Origin: Cyclaneusma minus
Taxonomy: Eukaryota > Ascomycota > Leotiomycetes > Marthamycetales > Marthamycetaceae
Assembly (NCBI GenBank): GCA_037179335.1
Contig: JAKZHN010000017.1
Span: 620,001-684,000 of the forward strand
Direction of reading: 5' to 3'
Length of the DNA stretch: 64,000 nt
Part shown: positions 42,305 through 55,116 of the stretch, piece after piece
Layout of the letters: each line of letters opens with the position of its first letter
How positions within the stretch are numbered: position 1 is the stretch's first letter
Made by a program: the position numbers and the translations under genes
Notes under the pieces: generated by a model
Told to the model about the DNA's origin: nothing
Seen by the model: the letters and a program-made list of their open reading frames with translations, nothing else
Databases searched by the model: none

Positions 42305-45300
42305 CGGCGGCAGAGATGGGCTCGAGAGAAAGGATTGCGGATGATGCTGTGCGTAATGCGTTTGTCGGTCTGCAAGTCTGCTGGTTCCGACAGAGCTTTA
42401 CAACTGCAGCTTCACCGTTTCAATTATTGGAGCATCTGCCACTCGTAGTCTTGTGTGGCAAGCAGAGGCAGGTTTGAGGTCTGGAGGTGGTCAGGTTTGA
42501 AGAGTTTCGAGAGATGGAACGCGCGCTTGTGCGACGCGAGGTAAATCTTAGCCTCGCGACTTCACGTGCCACATAGGGCCAGGCTCCAGCCTTGGCCCTT
42601 GAACGAGGAGCACCTATGCCATGAAGATCGCACGAAGGAGCCATGTACATGCATTTCAGTTTACTTGTTTTTCGATGAGAATATCAGAGAAATCCTAGCA
42701 TTACTTGATACTTTGAAAATCTACTTACAAAAGGTCATTCTTTGGTTTCTGAACCCTTTACCCCACAATCACATGGAAACAGTCCCGAGTTCATGGAAAC
42801 CAGCTACATGGCAGCTCACTAACCTCGAGTGCCCAAATCGTTTCAAAAGGGCCGTTGGCAATTTGGCATTGCCGGATTTTTAGTTTGTAAACCGGTGCCT
42901 AGTAATTTATGTTCTTGACTTTTAAACCCTTTCTCAAGTCCTGATCTCAGCCCCTCATCAGCTCTTTCATGTGAATCGAATCTCTCTTAGTACTCCTTAA
43001 TACTTCCAAACTTCCCGAACCTGAATCGAAATCACCAGATTTAAAACTCATACTTATATACTCCCGCTCTACTAAGCCCCATCTTATAGAAAAACATTCA
43101 TCAATCTTGCGTCCGAATACATGTAACTTCGATACCATCCCACTTAGCACCCCGCCACCAATCCCGAGCACATCCCGAAGCCCCCGCAACGACATATCTC
43201 TCCACCCCCACTTTAATCATCTTGTTCTTGATTGAAATCGGCAAATTGAAGATTCAGAAAGTCCTCGCGGCGATACTGCGGGAGAAGTAGTAGAGCGGAT
43301 AGACCTTGCATCCGTATTCCGTGATAAATCGGGTCGAAAACTTCCAACTGTCCAACATCCAAGACGAAGAACGGAGGATTGGGCAGAAACGTGCTCTGGT
43401 GTTCTGTAAGGGATGCGTTGGGTGCAAATATTTCGAATGTGCTGATGTTTCGGGGATTTAACATCGTCGTGATATGCCTGAGCTTTGAGCAAGTTTCGAG
43501 ATCGAGATTTGTGGTTTGGGAGTTGACGGAATCGGTTACATGTGGAGAGCGTGATAGTTTTCCGTCGACCTTGTGCCGAAATTCTTGTCTCTTTTTTTAA
43601 TACATTTAGGCTTTAGCGGCTGCATATTGGTATTTAGAATTATATTTTGATACTTAGATGCTTGAAGCATGAAAGCTGGGGTTCAGGGTTACCGCGTGGC
43701 TGTGTGGCTTATGTGGACAAAACTCACAGCAGAGAGTGTGTTTGATAGCCGGCAAAAACTACCCCTTCTGGCAGCCTGGCTGGTGAAAGTGCAGATCGAT
43801 TTCGCAGAACAGCGTAGCTCGATGCGCTGGATCTGCGAATCATGAAGATCAGGAGCTTCGTGGCTCCAGACGTGCTCCAGAGAAGTTGTTTCACACCTAG
43901 AACTGAGCCACACTAATAACAGAGAGTTTGGTTTTGGAGATCTGAGTGCTGTTATTCACGCTCTGAGGCGTTGTGAAGGAAAGATCGATTAGATGGAATA
44001 CGATGAAGTCGAGATGTGCAACGGAAAGAAAGCCGAGAGGCTGTGCTCAGCCACCGCCCACCGGCGTCTGGTCTGGGAGTCTTTTACAATCTCGTCAAGG
44101 AGGCTGGAGCCGTGCTGGACTGGGATTCCGGATATCATGCGAGATCTGGAAGATGATAAGATCGAGATCATGGCGATAGAGTAACGCGGAATTGATAATA
44201 TTAATGTGGGACCAGCAAATTGGAATTAGGACATTTTTTCCCATGTGCTTTTGAGACACGCCGCTCTAGACGTGAAAGATGTATTATATGACTTGGGCTT
44301 CAAACATGAATGGTGATAATAGTCGATCCTAATGATAATAGTTTCTGACTGTTTGAGTTAATGCGAAATGCATGGCTATGTTGTTTCTGGGGTCCGTAAT
44401 AACGCCTATGTCTAGCATGACATTGATATCAAAAAGACTAGCCGCATGGTTTTTCATGTTCCCCTCTCCTTGGCTGCGATAATCCCGGATTACTCTGTCG
44501 GTCAAGACTCGAAGGTTCATGTTCGGAATTCATGCTTCATATTAGCCGTATATGAAAAGCTTAAGCGCATCACGCTCGAGGCAGCTTACTCGTGGCCTTG
44601 TGCTGTAGTGGAAAGTGAAAAGACTACAAGCTTGATGCAGGATCGAAGAAACTGGTAACTCGCGGACTGGTGACTGGAAGACCGGTAAGCTATGGCTGCC
44701 GTGCGACATCCTCTGGTCATGCGGTGCTGGAGAAGCTATCCCAAGCCCAAGGTTTGCAAATGATGGTATTCGAAATCGACCCGACCCCTTTTCCCACCAA
44801 GCGGGCCGTTGCGATACAAAGTCCCCTCGGGTCCCCTTCAATTTTACCTTTCTAGCAGTCCCTCGAGTCGTGAAGCACGAGGGATGATGTCGGTTGCGCT
44901 TATTGTGTTGATCAAGTCTTGGAATCATCTTGAGGGCATGGTTTTGTGACATATCAAGGAGACCGAGGGGCAGATGATGGATAGGCGTGGTGGATGAGTG
45001 ATCCGGTGGCAAAAACGGCGCCCCTGTCTATCGGCGGCAGCGTCTTCTTATCCTGATGCCGGCAGGCCAATGGCGACTCTGGTGACACCCTGAGCACGCC
45101 TCCAACGTGGAGAAGACCAATGGGCTGGGGGCGGCAGTGAGGCACAGCCCCCCCTTTGGAATGTGAGATGCAGTTGGTTCGAGGCCTTCACACACGGGAC
45201 GACGAGTTGGGGATGGCCAGGCTGCGGGCGTGAACATTGGGAAGGTCTAGGTCAAGGAAGCCCACAAGTTTGACAGGCCTCAGGGTCCTGCTGCAGGGAA

Positions 45301-46464
45301 ATGTATGCATCTCCGGACAGCCATTCGTATCCAAAAGTCATTATTTCCGGTGGTTGCGGTAGGGACGGGTGTTGGTGGTTAAAGCCGAGTCGTATTGCTG
45401 CAGTGCCACTGCCGAATTTGATGCTCCTTCCAACACCAGCTTCTCCTATTCTCTGCTACCTAGATCCTGCTCACCCGCGTCGTCGCTGTCGCCTCACTCT
45501 GTCAACTCCACCGCCAGCCGCCGTCGTCAAATTAGTAAAGCGCCATTATTGAAACTCTCGCGCCCGCTTTGTCCTAAGGTCGCCGGGCCCCTCCTTTGAG
45601 CCACGAGTCCGACATTCGACGCTGAATCATCCGTAATCCCACGCAAGACAGGGGTTCGCGGCGCAGAGAGCTAGACCACCAGCCCGAGGGGACGCTGGAC
45701 TTTTGACAGCGGACGGCCTGGCCTAGAAGGCAAGCGCAGTCGAATAGGGAGCCCCGGGGACCACATTTTCGATTGACGCAGCAAAGCGAAGGACGGAATT
45801 GGCGAACGCTGCAAGTACCGAATTACAGCGGGGACACACAGCGAACCTCTGGCCACTGCGAAAATTGAGGCAAAACTGAGGCTTCCCTGCCTGCCGGCGA
45901 ATCAGCCGTGTTGCTGGGATTTCAAGCAGCGCCCAAAGAAGTCCACGCGGCGGTCGCATTGTTTGGTGTTTGGCCCAGCGCCGCCGGCCAAGTTCTTTGT
46001 TGGAATCGGAAGAAGTGGCTGTCTTTTCCACGTGAGTAGCAGATCTTCTCTCGGTGCCACTCTTCCCGTTTCCAGTGCCTCCGTGCCGTAGTCCTCGCGC
46101 AGTTAAGTGTTGGTCTGGGTGTTCTTCAAGGGTACATGTAGCAGCAGAGCCAGCCTTCCCGCCGCCTTGGCTCCTTTATCGCGCAAGGGCAGCACAGGCA
46201 GGCTCGAATAATCTCGCCCACACCGACCGGGCCCGAACAACACCTAATCTCATCTCGCGAAACGCTCAACCTGCAAACTTAGCTGCACCCAGTGGCACTC
46301 ACTTACTTACTCCTCCGCTCCCCCCCCCAGCCCGCTGCACCCACGTTGCGATCCCAGCCGAGAGCCGCGAGTTGACCAGAGTCTTTCCTCTAGCATCGCC
46401 CGCTGCCTTTCGCGAGTCCGCATACGAGAGTTCCGCTCCAATCCTGCACGCCCATCCAACGCTC
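42305..46464. other. long intergenic stretch before the histidine kinase
   Basis: This roughly 4.2-kb stretch holds the Ecm11 promoter on the left and the long 5' region of the kinase gene on the right. Two short minus-strand frames, 43213-43464 (83 codons, NPPFFVLDVGQLEVFDP) and 42947-43195 (82 codons), look somewhat protein-like and could be remnants of one decayed gene. I cannot name a family. The remaining frames are overlapping and featureless. No RNA gene was found. Confidence 0.4.
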
Positions 46465-46509
46465 ATGGTACCAAACGCAATCGTGCCACAGACCACGCGG
46501 AAGGCCTAG
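46465..46509 (+). promoter_or_regulatory. upstream ORF before the histidine kinase start
   Basis: A 14-codon frame (MVPNAIVPQTTRKA, then TAG) ends 26 bases before the kinase ATG at 46536. Its ATG is in the same frame as another upstream ATG at 46054, with no stop between. If the transcript starts upstream of 46465, ribosomes would meet this ATG first, which could lower kinase translation. The transcript start is not known. Confidence 0.4.
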
Positions 46510-46535
46510 CTACGGCCGGCCAGAACCTCTCAGAC

Positions 46536-49500
46536 ATGTCCTCTGAGGACGCTGCGCTTCAGGCTGCTGCCTCCATCATACGAACCATCGGCGTGAACCC
46601 AATGCCTCCCTATCCCGGCTCCCAGGCTCCCCTTATGGACCCAGCGAAAGGCGAGATCAAGCTTCCCGGCAAATCCTCCCCCGCCAAACGCGCTTTCGAG
46701 CACGAAGTCGCTTCTTTATACGGCCGAGTGAGGGGCCTCGAGGCCAGGGCCGTCTCCGCCCACAATGGCCCTCTTCCCGATACGCCCAGCGAGTTTGGCG
46801 GTACTTCCCCATTTTCAGACGAGCGTCCAGCGCCCTCGCGTGCCTCGCAAAGTGCCGCGCGTGTCGCTTCCCTGCTCGCAGCGAGAGAAAGCGGTGGCGA
46901 GCGGCCGCAGAAATACACCAAGTTGAGCGACGAAGAATTGAACTTGCTCCGGGAACATGTCGATGATCAATCGAAACTGCTCAACAGCCAGAAGTTGGAG
47001 TTGGCTGGTGTCAACGCCCAGCTTCTGGAGCAAAAGCAGCTGCAAGAGCGAGCTTTGAAGGCCGTGGAAGTTGAGCGAGTCGCAGCGCTGGAGCGAGAAT
47101 TGAAGAAACATCAGCAAGCCAACGAGGCTTTCCAGAAGGCTTTGAGGGAAATCGGAGAAATTGTCACTGCTGTAGCACGAGGAGACCTGAGCAAAAAAGT
47201 GCAGATCCATTCCGTGGAGATGGACCCTGAAATTACGACTTTCAAACGCACTATCAACACTATGATGGATCAACTACAAGTGTTCTCGAGTGAAGTGTCT
47301 CGTGTCGCCCGAGAGGTCGGAACTGAGGGTATCTTGGGTGGTCAGGCACAGATTGTGGGTGTGGATGGGACATGGAAGGAATTGACAAATAATGGTAAAT
47401 TTCCACGCTTTGTCCGGCAGTTGCTGTTCCTAACATCGTTCAACAAATATCTAACATCATGCTAACATCTCACAGTCAATGTCATGGCCCAGAATCTAAC
47501 CGACCAAGTACGAGAAATAGCCTCTGTAACAACAGCCGTAGCCCACGGAGATTTGACCCAGAAAATCGAACGTCCGGCACAGGGTGAAATACTCCAACTG
47601 CAGCAAACTATCAATACCATGGTGGACCAACTCAGAAAGTTCGCTGCCGAAGTTACTCGAGTCGCTCGCGATGTAGGCACAGAAGGTATTCTTGGGGGAC
47701 AAGCCGAAATTGAGGGAGTCAAGGGCATGTGGAATACCTTGACTATCAATGTGAACGCCATGGCCAACAACCTTACAACCCAAGTACGAGACATTGCGAT
47801 GGTAACAACCGCTGTAGCAAAGGGTGACCTCACTCAGAAAGTACAAGCCGAGTGTAAGGGTGAGATTTTCGAGCTCAAGTCCACCATAAATTCCATGGTT
47901 GACCAACTGCAACAATTTGCTCGCGAGGTCACCAAAATTGCCAAGGAGGTCGGAACCGAAGGAAGACTGGGTGGTCAGGCTACAGTACATGACGTGGAAG
48001 GAACATGGCGAGATCTCACCGAAAATGTGAACAGCATGGCCATGAACCTGACCACTCAAGTGCGAGAGATCGGGGAAGTTACGACTGCTGTAGCGAACGG
48101 AGACTTAACCAAGAAGATTAGCGTCGAAGTTAAGGGAGAAATTCTGGAGCTGAAGAATACCATAAATACCATGGTGGACCGACTAGGCACGTTCGCTTTC
48201 GAAGTCAGCAAAGTAGCTCGCGAGGTCGGTACCGATGGCACCCTTGGGGGACAGGCGCAAGTCGACAATGTTGAAGGAAAATGGAAAGACCTCACCGAAA
48301 ACGTCAACACTATGGCTTCAAATCTCACATCTCAAGTCAGGAGTATATCGACCGTCACGCAGGCTATTGCCAACGGCGACATGAGCCAAAAGATCGAAGT
48401 CGAAGCTGCCGGTGAAATCTTAGTCCTCAAGGAGACCATCAACAATATGGTTGACCGACTCTCCATCTTCTCAAACGAAGTGCAGCGCGTAGCCCGCGAT
48501 GTGGGTGTGGACGGTATCATGGGCGGCCAAGCTGACGTAGCGGGCATTGGGGGACGATGGAAGGAGATCACGACCGACGTCAACACCATGGCCATGAACT
48601 TGACAGCTCAAGTGCGGGCTTTCGGTGACATCACGAATGCTGCGACTGACGGGGACTTCACCAAGCTCATCACCGTGGAGGCTTCTGGAGAAATGGATGA
48701 GTTGAAGCGCAAGATCAACCAGATGGTATTCAACCTGCGTGATAGTATCCAGCGTAATACTGCTGCTAGGGAAGCGGCAGAGTTGGCGAATAGGACAAAA
48801 TCTGAGTTCCTGGCTAATATGTCTCACGAGATTCGAACACCGGTGAGCAACTCCTTTATATTAGGGCCCTTTTATCCGTGGTGGCTCTCGTCTTCTAGGG
48901 GCTTCCATAGAAGGATTTGTACCCGAGAACAACCCGAGCCCCCCGATCCTTCAGTCCCTGCATTGGGACCATCACTAACAGCTTTTCGCAGATGAATGGA
49001 ATTATAGGAATGGTCGGACTGACTCTTGATACGGACCTTACTCAATATCAGCGAGAAATGCTCAATATTGTTCAAAACCTCGCTGACAGTCTGCTCAATA
49101 TCATCGACGACATCCTCGATTTGTCGAAGATTGAAGCAAACCGCATGATCATGGAGGAAGCTCCATTCACCCTTCGAGGCACCGTCTTCAATGCTCTCAA
49201 GACATTGGCTGTCAAAGCAAACGAAAAATTCCTCGATCTCACTTACAGAGTTGATAGCTCCGTTCCTGATCATGTCGTCGGAGACTCCTTCCGTCTGCGC
49301 CAAGTCATCCTGAACTTGGTTGGTAACGCTATCAAGTTCACTGAGCGTGGTGAAGTCAGCCTCAGCATCCAAAAATCAGCCCACAAATCATATGGTCCCC
49401 ACCATTGCGCCATCGAGTTCTCCGTCTCGGACACGGGCATTGGTATTCAAAGTGACAAACTTGATCTTATTTTTGACACTTTCCAACAGGCGGACGGTTC

Positions 49501-50891
49501 TACAACAAGGAAATTCGGTGGTACTGGTCTCGGACTATCTATTTCAAAGCGCTTGGTCAACCTAATGGGTGGTGATGTATGGGTCAAGAGTGACTACGGT
49601 AAAGGCAGTTCATTCTTCTTTACTTGCACTGTCGGAATTGCAACAGCCGACATCTCAACCATCGCCAAAGCCCTCAAGCCGTACCAGGGTCACCAAGTCC
49701 TCTTCATCGACAAAGGAGAGACTGGGCATGGCAAGGAGATATGTGAGATGCTTAAAGAGATCGGCCTGCTGCCCGTGGAGGTCGATTCCGAGAAGCAGAT
49801 CGCTCGGGCCAACCGATCGCCATCTGCAATTGCAGCAACCTACGATGTCATTATCGTTGATTCCATTGAAACAGCTCGAAAACTACGGTCCATCGACGAG
49901 TTCAAATACATACCAATTGTCTTATTAGCACCAGTGGTTCACGTCAGTCTGAAGTCGGCTCTGGATCTGGGTATCACATCTTACATGACAACACCTTGCC
50001 ACACAATCGATCTCGGCAACGGCATGATACCCGCCCTGGAGAACCGAGCTGCTCCATCTCTGGCGGACAACACGAAATCTTTCGACATACTGTTGGCCGA
50101 AGATAACATGGTCAATCAAAGACTGGCCGTCCGGATTTTGGAGAAATACCATCATGTGGTGACGGTAGTCAACAATGGCCTCGAAGCATTCGAGGCGATA
50201 AAAAAGAAGCGATACGATGTCATTCTTATGGATGTTCAAATGCCCGTAATGGTAAGTATTGTGTCTTGAGGTTCATTCTGAGAAGGTTTCTTTTAGGGGC
50301 TGCCCCTGAGGTTGTCTCTTATAATTGCTTCTGATGACATGCTAACAAATCCAAAAGGGAGGATTCGAAGCCACCGCCAAGATCCGCGAGTATGAGCGCA
50401 GTCTCGGCTCCCAAAGAACGCCTATCATCGCCCTCACCGCCCACGCCATGTTAGGTGACCGCGAAAAGTGTATCCAAGCACAGATGGACGAATACCTCTC
50501 CAAACCGCTCAAGCAGAACCACCTGATCCAGACCATCTTGAAATGCGCTACCCTTGGCGGCGCACTGTTGGAGAAAGGCCAAGCACGCAATGCCATCACG
50601 CCGGAAGCTGTGCTGTCTGCTTTACCAGCTCCTGCTCCGCCTGTGATTCCGCCTGTAGTAAGCATGGACGGGGTCGAGGCGGACTCGGACGCGAATGCGG
50701 CGGCGAGACCACCGCTCGAGCCGAGGGCGTTTACGACTACGGGGCCCATTACCCACGGCAGCTTGGAGAGTCCGGGCATTGTAGCCGCGGAAGAGGAGGA
50801 CCCTTTGAACAGGGTGAGTTCGCTCTAAGTCGCGTGAATGTGCGACGAGCTAATTTTTTGTTAGCTTTTATTTCGTGCTCATTCTAGTTAG
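46536..50891 (+). CDS. nik1: group III hybrid histidine kinase (Nik1/Os-1), HAMP-repeat osmosensor
   Basis: Five exons: 46536-47394, 47476-48842, 48992-50251, 50358-50813 and 50865-50891, giving 1322 residues. The last 27-nt exon is inferred because splicing at GTGAGT yields a LLFRAHSS end like the conserved RLLR-HSS tail; reading through instead ends RVSSL. A coiled-coil lead (about 130-205) is followed by five full HAMP-type repeats of about 92 residues (each with GDL/M, INxMVDQL, GTEGxLGGQA) and a partial sixth. Then come a HisKA domain with the phospho-acceptor H737 in MSHEIRTPMNG, a HATPase (N box near 843, DTGIGI near 888, GGTGLGLSI near 919) and a receiver with D1156 and a YLSKP lysine near 1210. 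Nik1 acts through Ypd1 and Ssk1 on the HOG pathway and is the target linked to dicarboximide and phenylpyrrole fungicide response. It is soluble, with no membrane spans. Confidence 0.95.
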
Positions 50892-52595
50892 TTGATGAGT
50901 GCTTAGTATACCGGGAACGATGACTGACCGTGCCAGACGTAACCTGATTTGTGACGTGGCAAAGCTCGCTCATGAGCAGCGTGAAACAGCCAGGGTTTAC
51001 GGCACTCGTTACACCCGTGTAGATATCTGGCATTGCACTATGGCCTGCGCACTTCCCGCCGGGAAATCCGAAATCTGCTTTCAGCCGACATCTGATACGG
51101 AACTATATACCCTTCCCATTCCGCACGCCCGTGTGTGCGTTTCGAATTCTTCGAAACACCAAAAAAAAAAAAACTTCAACGCCTAGGCATTCGGAAACGA
51201 AAGGGAAATGAAAGAGAAGGCAACAAAGCCAGTCAAAGCATTTCAGCAACACGAACGAAGAGAGGAAGGAAGCAAGCAAGCATCGCATATTTTATGGGCT
51301 GCTGCTCTCCTGCAGTTGACTCTATTTTCGGCACTGGCGTTGGGACCGAATTGCGGGCTTGATATTACTTCTCGGGCGTCAGACGAACACAACTAAGGAG
51401 GGAGGACTACGCATATTCCAAGGCATGCATTATGGGAATCATTTCACGTTCCTCTCAATCGTTTGAGTTTCTTATAGCTTTGTATTACATTCGCTTGTTT
51501 GGTATCTATCTGTTTGGAGGGAGAGGTGGGGGAGGCGAAAAGGGGAGGGGGAGGGGGAGGGGGAGCGTGAGAGGGAGAGGAGTCGTCCTGCCGCCATCGC
51601 CCTTACGCTATAGGTCTTCGCGTTGCAGAAGCTTGCGGATCTGTTTGGACGGTTCGAGGAGGGCTATTCTTCTATACAAGCTCGGATTCCATACAAAGCT
51701 TGATGGCAATGGGGAGGGGAGGCATCTCGCCGCTTAGGAGGACGAGGATGAATGAATGAAGCCTTTTCTCGACTGCTCTATCTTGTGACGTACTTTTCTT
51801 CCCAATGCTTGACTTGAAGTGGTCACTATCAGAGATGCCGATGCTATAAGGAATCAGGCTGCGGGCTTGGCAGCTGCACGCTCGCTGCTCGCTGCTCGCT
51901 GTTAAGGTATGTCGGAGCCGGGCACTTTTCATCCCGCGGTGTCCGAGAATGCATGTGTCAAAGATGTCAAAAGCGGAAAGCAGTCAACCTTCCAGAACTC
52001 CAGCACACAGCCACTTCTTGAAACCAAGCTAGAATGAAACTATATCATAAACCAAAGCAAAAAGGTCCGAATACCCCTATGTAGCTGGCGCTGAGCCACA
52101 GCGGCTGTGCTGCGTTGCATGCGTAACCTGTCAAATCAGGCAGCCACGACCCCGCCAAAAACGTGGAAAGGCGCTCCCACCATCACCGCCTTCCAGTCTT
52201 TGCTGGCCCGCTGCGTCATTCCCGCCTTCCGAGAAAGTACACCAGCGAGCAAAGCCGGCACAAGCTCTCCAGCTACCAGCGACAGCTCAAACCGTACCTC
52301 ACCGACTCACTCTTCTCTCTCCTAACCACGCACCGCCCGGAGTCAAACCAAGGATACTCTTCGGATCCTACAACACGCTGCACCGAACCGCACCTAAAAA
52401 GATTTCGATCCGCAGTTTGCACGCTTTGCACCGACTCTGAGGGGCTTTGTTGGCAGGCGATCGATCGCTTCTTTTCTTCCGACCGAAGAAAGACCCCGAC
52501 AGCTCGCCAGTAAAACGAACGACGAGCAAGAACGAAACGAAACGAAACGAGCAAACAGCAAAACGAAATAAAACAAAATCCGTGAAGCAGGAAAG
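50892..52595. other. intergenic between the kinase and the oxysterol-binding protein
   Basis: This contains the kinase 3' region and the promoter and 5' UTR of the next gene. A poly-A run lies at about 51163-51174 and a G-rich tract at 51542-51565. A short CTCGCTG tandem repeat occurs at about 51888-51903. The last 100 bases before the next start are A-rich. No gene was recognised; open frames are short and overlapping. Confidence 0.5.
51542..51565 (+). repeat. G-quadruplex-type purine tract
   Basis: Four runs of four to five G are separated by single A bases, a perfect intramolecular G-quadruplex motif on the plus strand, about 650 bp downstream of the kinase stop codon. Confidence 0.7.
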
Positions 52596-55116
52596 ATGGT
52601 TAGCATTACTGGACACCGGAGGAGCTCGGTCAACGGTATGTGAGCTGCTGGCAGCTGTTCCCCGCCGTCTGCCCCCTGTTCGAGTCGTGCAAACTTGGCT
52701 GCGCTGCTGCCTTGTCTGGCTGAACACAGCACTGCTTGGAAAAAGGAACCTGGCTAATGATTGTGTGTGTTATTTTGTATAGCTCGAGGCTCGGCTGATG
52801 AACGATCTGATGGCCCTGAGGATGAGACGACGGTGGTGGAGCCGGAACAGGGAAATGGTATGTTGTGGCTGATTTTTCTAAGACGCGGTTGAGATGAGAG
52901 GGGTGGATGAGGAGAGCTGGGTGGAATGAAGTTTGATGAAGATGGATGTTGGAGGGATCTCCGGGAAAATCATGGACCAAGATGGAGGGAGAAGTGGGAG
53001 ATGAGGTGCTTGGGGGATGGATGCAAGACGAGGGAGCTTGTGAGGCTAATGGGGGTCTGAAGAGATGGCTAATGCTTGTGCCAGTTCTTTCCCACATCAT
53101 TTCGCAGTTGCGGCCGGGTGCGGATCTGAGTCGTGTTGTGCTGCCGACGTTCATTCTGGAGCCGAGGAGTATGTTGGAGAGGATTACGAAGTGAGTATTT
53201 GCTACCCCTTTGCCGGTAACGGATCTGGACATATGATGAACTGCCAGGACAAGGAGATCGACATGCGCCGGATTGCTATCTTCTGCTACGTGTGCTGACT
53301 TTCGTTCTAATAGCTTCATGGCACACCCCGAGACCCTTCTCCCTATGCCCGACATCGAAGACCCTGTCCAGCGATTCGTCTCAGTGGTGAAGTTTTATCT
53401 GAGTGGCTGGCACATCAAACCTCCGTTTGTCTCCCCCAATAATCGACACCATAGCACATTTCTAACAAACACTCAAATAGAGGAGTCAAGAAGCCGTTGA
53501 ACCCCATCCTGGGCGAGACTTTCACCTGCTACTGGGAATTCCCCGACCACACCAAAGCATACTACATCTCCGAGCAGACATCCCACCATCCGCCGAAGTC
53601 AGGTTATTTCTACTATGCCCCTGAACACCACATTCGTATTGACGGCTGCCTTAAGCCCAGAAGCAAGTTTCTGGGTAACTCGGCGGCTAGTTTGATGGAG
53701 GGGATTGCTGTTCTGCGGTTCATGAACAGGGGCAAGCCGGGCAAGGGCGAGCGATAGTAAGTATTCTCCTTCTCTGCACAAGTTGTGGTCTCCTCTCGTA
53801 CTACATGCATCTAGGCTGACCAAAGCAAAAAAAGCTTCATCACACAGCCAAACATGTACGCACGAGGCATTCTCTTTGGCAAAATGAAGTACGAGCTCGG
53901 CGACCACAGCTTCGTGCGCTGCCCTGAGCTTGGTCTTAGTGCAGATGTCGAGTTCAAGACGAAGGGTTACTTCGGTGGCACGTACAACGCTATCGGCGGT
54001 ACCATCAGGAGTGACAAGACCGGCGAGGTGTTGTTCGAGCTGTCAGGCATGTGGTCTGGTGAGATGTTCATCAAGGACATGCGAGTACGTCAATTCCCTT
54101 CCCTTCCCCTCCCTGTTTCCCGTTATTCACTACCCCTCCCCAAAACCCACTCAACTTACTTATATATTTGCGAAACAGACTGGCAAGAAAGACCTCCTCT
54201 TCAACGCCACCCGCGCCAAGCCCTCCTACCCACTCGTCCGCCCCATGAGCGAGCAAGACGACCGCGAATCTCAGAAACTGTGGTACAAAACTGCCGAGGC
54301 TGTCAAAGCCCGTAACCACGAAGTTGCCACTGATGAGAAGACGAAGATTGAAGACATGCAGCGCGATGAGGCGGCAAAGCGGGCTGAAGAGGGCGTGGAG
54401 TGGCACCCGAGGTTGTTCAGGAGGGTGCACGGTGGCCCTGGGGGATCGGAAGAAGGAGAGGAGGATTTGGACTGGATTTTGAATGCCACTATGTGAGTTT
54501 TGCACCTTTGTTACTGGGGCTTGGAAGAAGCGATGTGGACATGTGGATAAGGATAGGGGCTGACACGAGATGTGCGGGATACAGTGATGGCAAGACGCCC
54601 GCCGAACTTGAGAAACAGATCCTGGCTGTTGCGCCTATTATCCCTGGCCAGCAGAAGGTCGACGCCATTCCTCAACGTAACGCTTCTGTGAAATCTACCA
54701 AGGCACCTGAGGCTGCTGCTCCTCCAACACCTGCCCAGGTACCTGCCCAAGCACCAGCTCAAGCACCAGCCCAACCACAACCCGAGAAGGCCAGCGACCT
54801 GATCGATTTCGGCCAAGGCGATGCTCCTGCCAGCGAGAGAACTGCTCAACAAGAAAGCGGTAACCAGCAAGCCAGTAGCCAGCAAGCCGGCAACACAGCA
54901 CCACCACCCGTCTCCTATGGCGCAGGAGGCGACCCACCACAGACGCAGGCTGGTTTGGAAAAACTGCTGAGCGACACGAGCAGTACGCAGGGCCAGACTG
55001 GTGGTGGACTGGTGGATTTTGAGAAGGATTTGGGTGGTGCTTTGCCTGCTGATACTACGCTGAGGAGGGCGAATACGGCGGGTAGTACGGATGAGTTTGT
55101 TGATGCTGAGGGTTAA
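52596..55116 (+). CDS. oxysterol-binding protein-related lipid transfer protein (Osh6/7-like)
   Basis: Eight exons: 52596-52635, 52783-52857, 53085-53190, 53314-53424, 53481-53756, 53835-54084, 54179-54492 and 54585-55116, encoding 567 residues. Every junction keeps phase. The ORD lipid-binding fold begins near residue 38 with LSHIISQLRPGADLSR and LPTFILEPRSMLERIT. It continues to GVKKPLNPILGE and the signature EQTSHHPP at 142-149. There is no PH domain, ankyrin repeat or FFAT motif, so it is a short OSBP. The ELRPG/LEPRSMLE pattern is closer to yeast Osh6/Osh7 than to Kes1; those exchange phosphatidylserine for PI4P between ER and plasma membrane. Unlike the yeast proteins it has a 125-residue C-terminal tail, Pro/Gln/Ala-rich with PAQ-x-PAQAPAQ repeats and two LIDFG/LVDFE acidic motifs. 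Confidence 0.9.

Noticed and set aside
45170..45200. B-box-like GGTTCGAGGCC
   Set aside because: No flanking stem pairing and no A box at the right distance.
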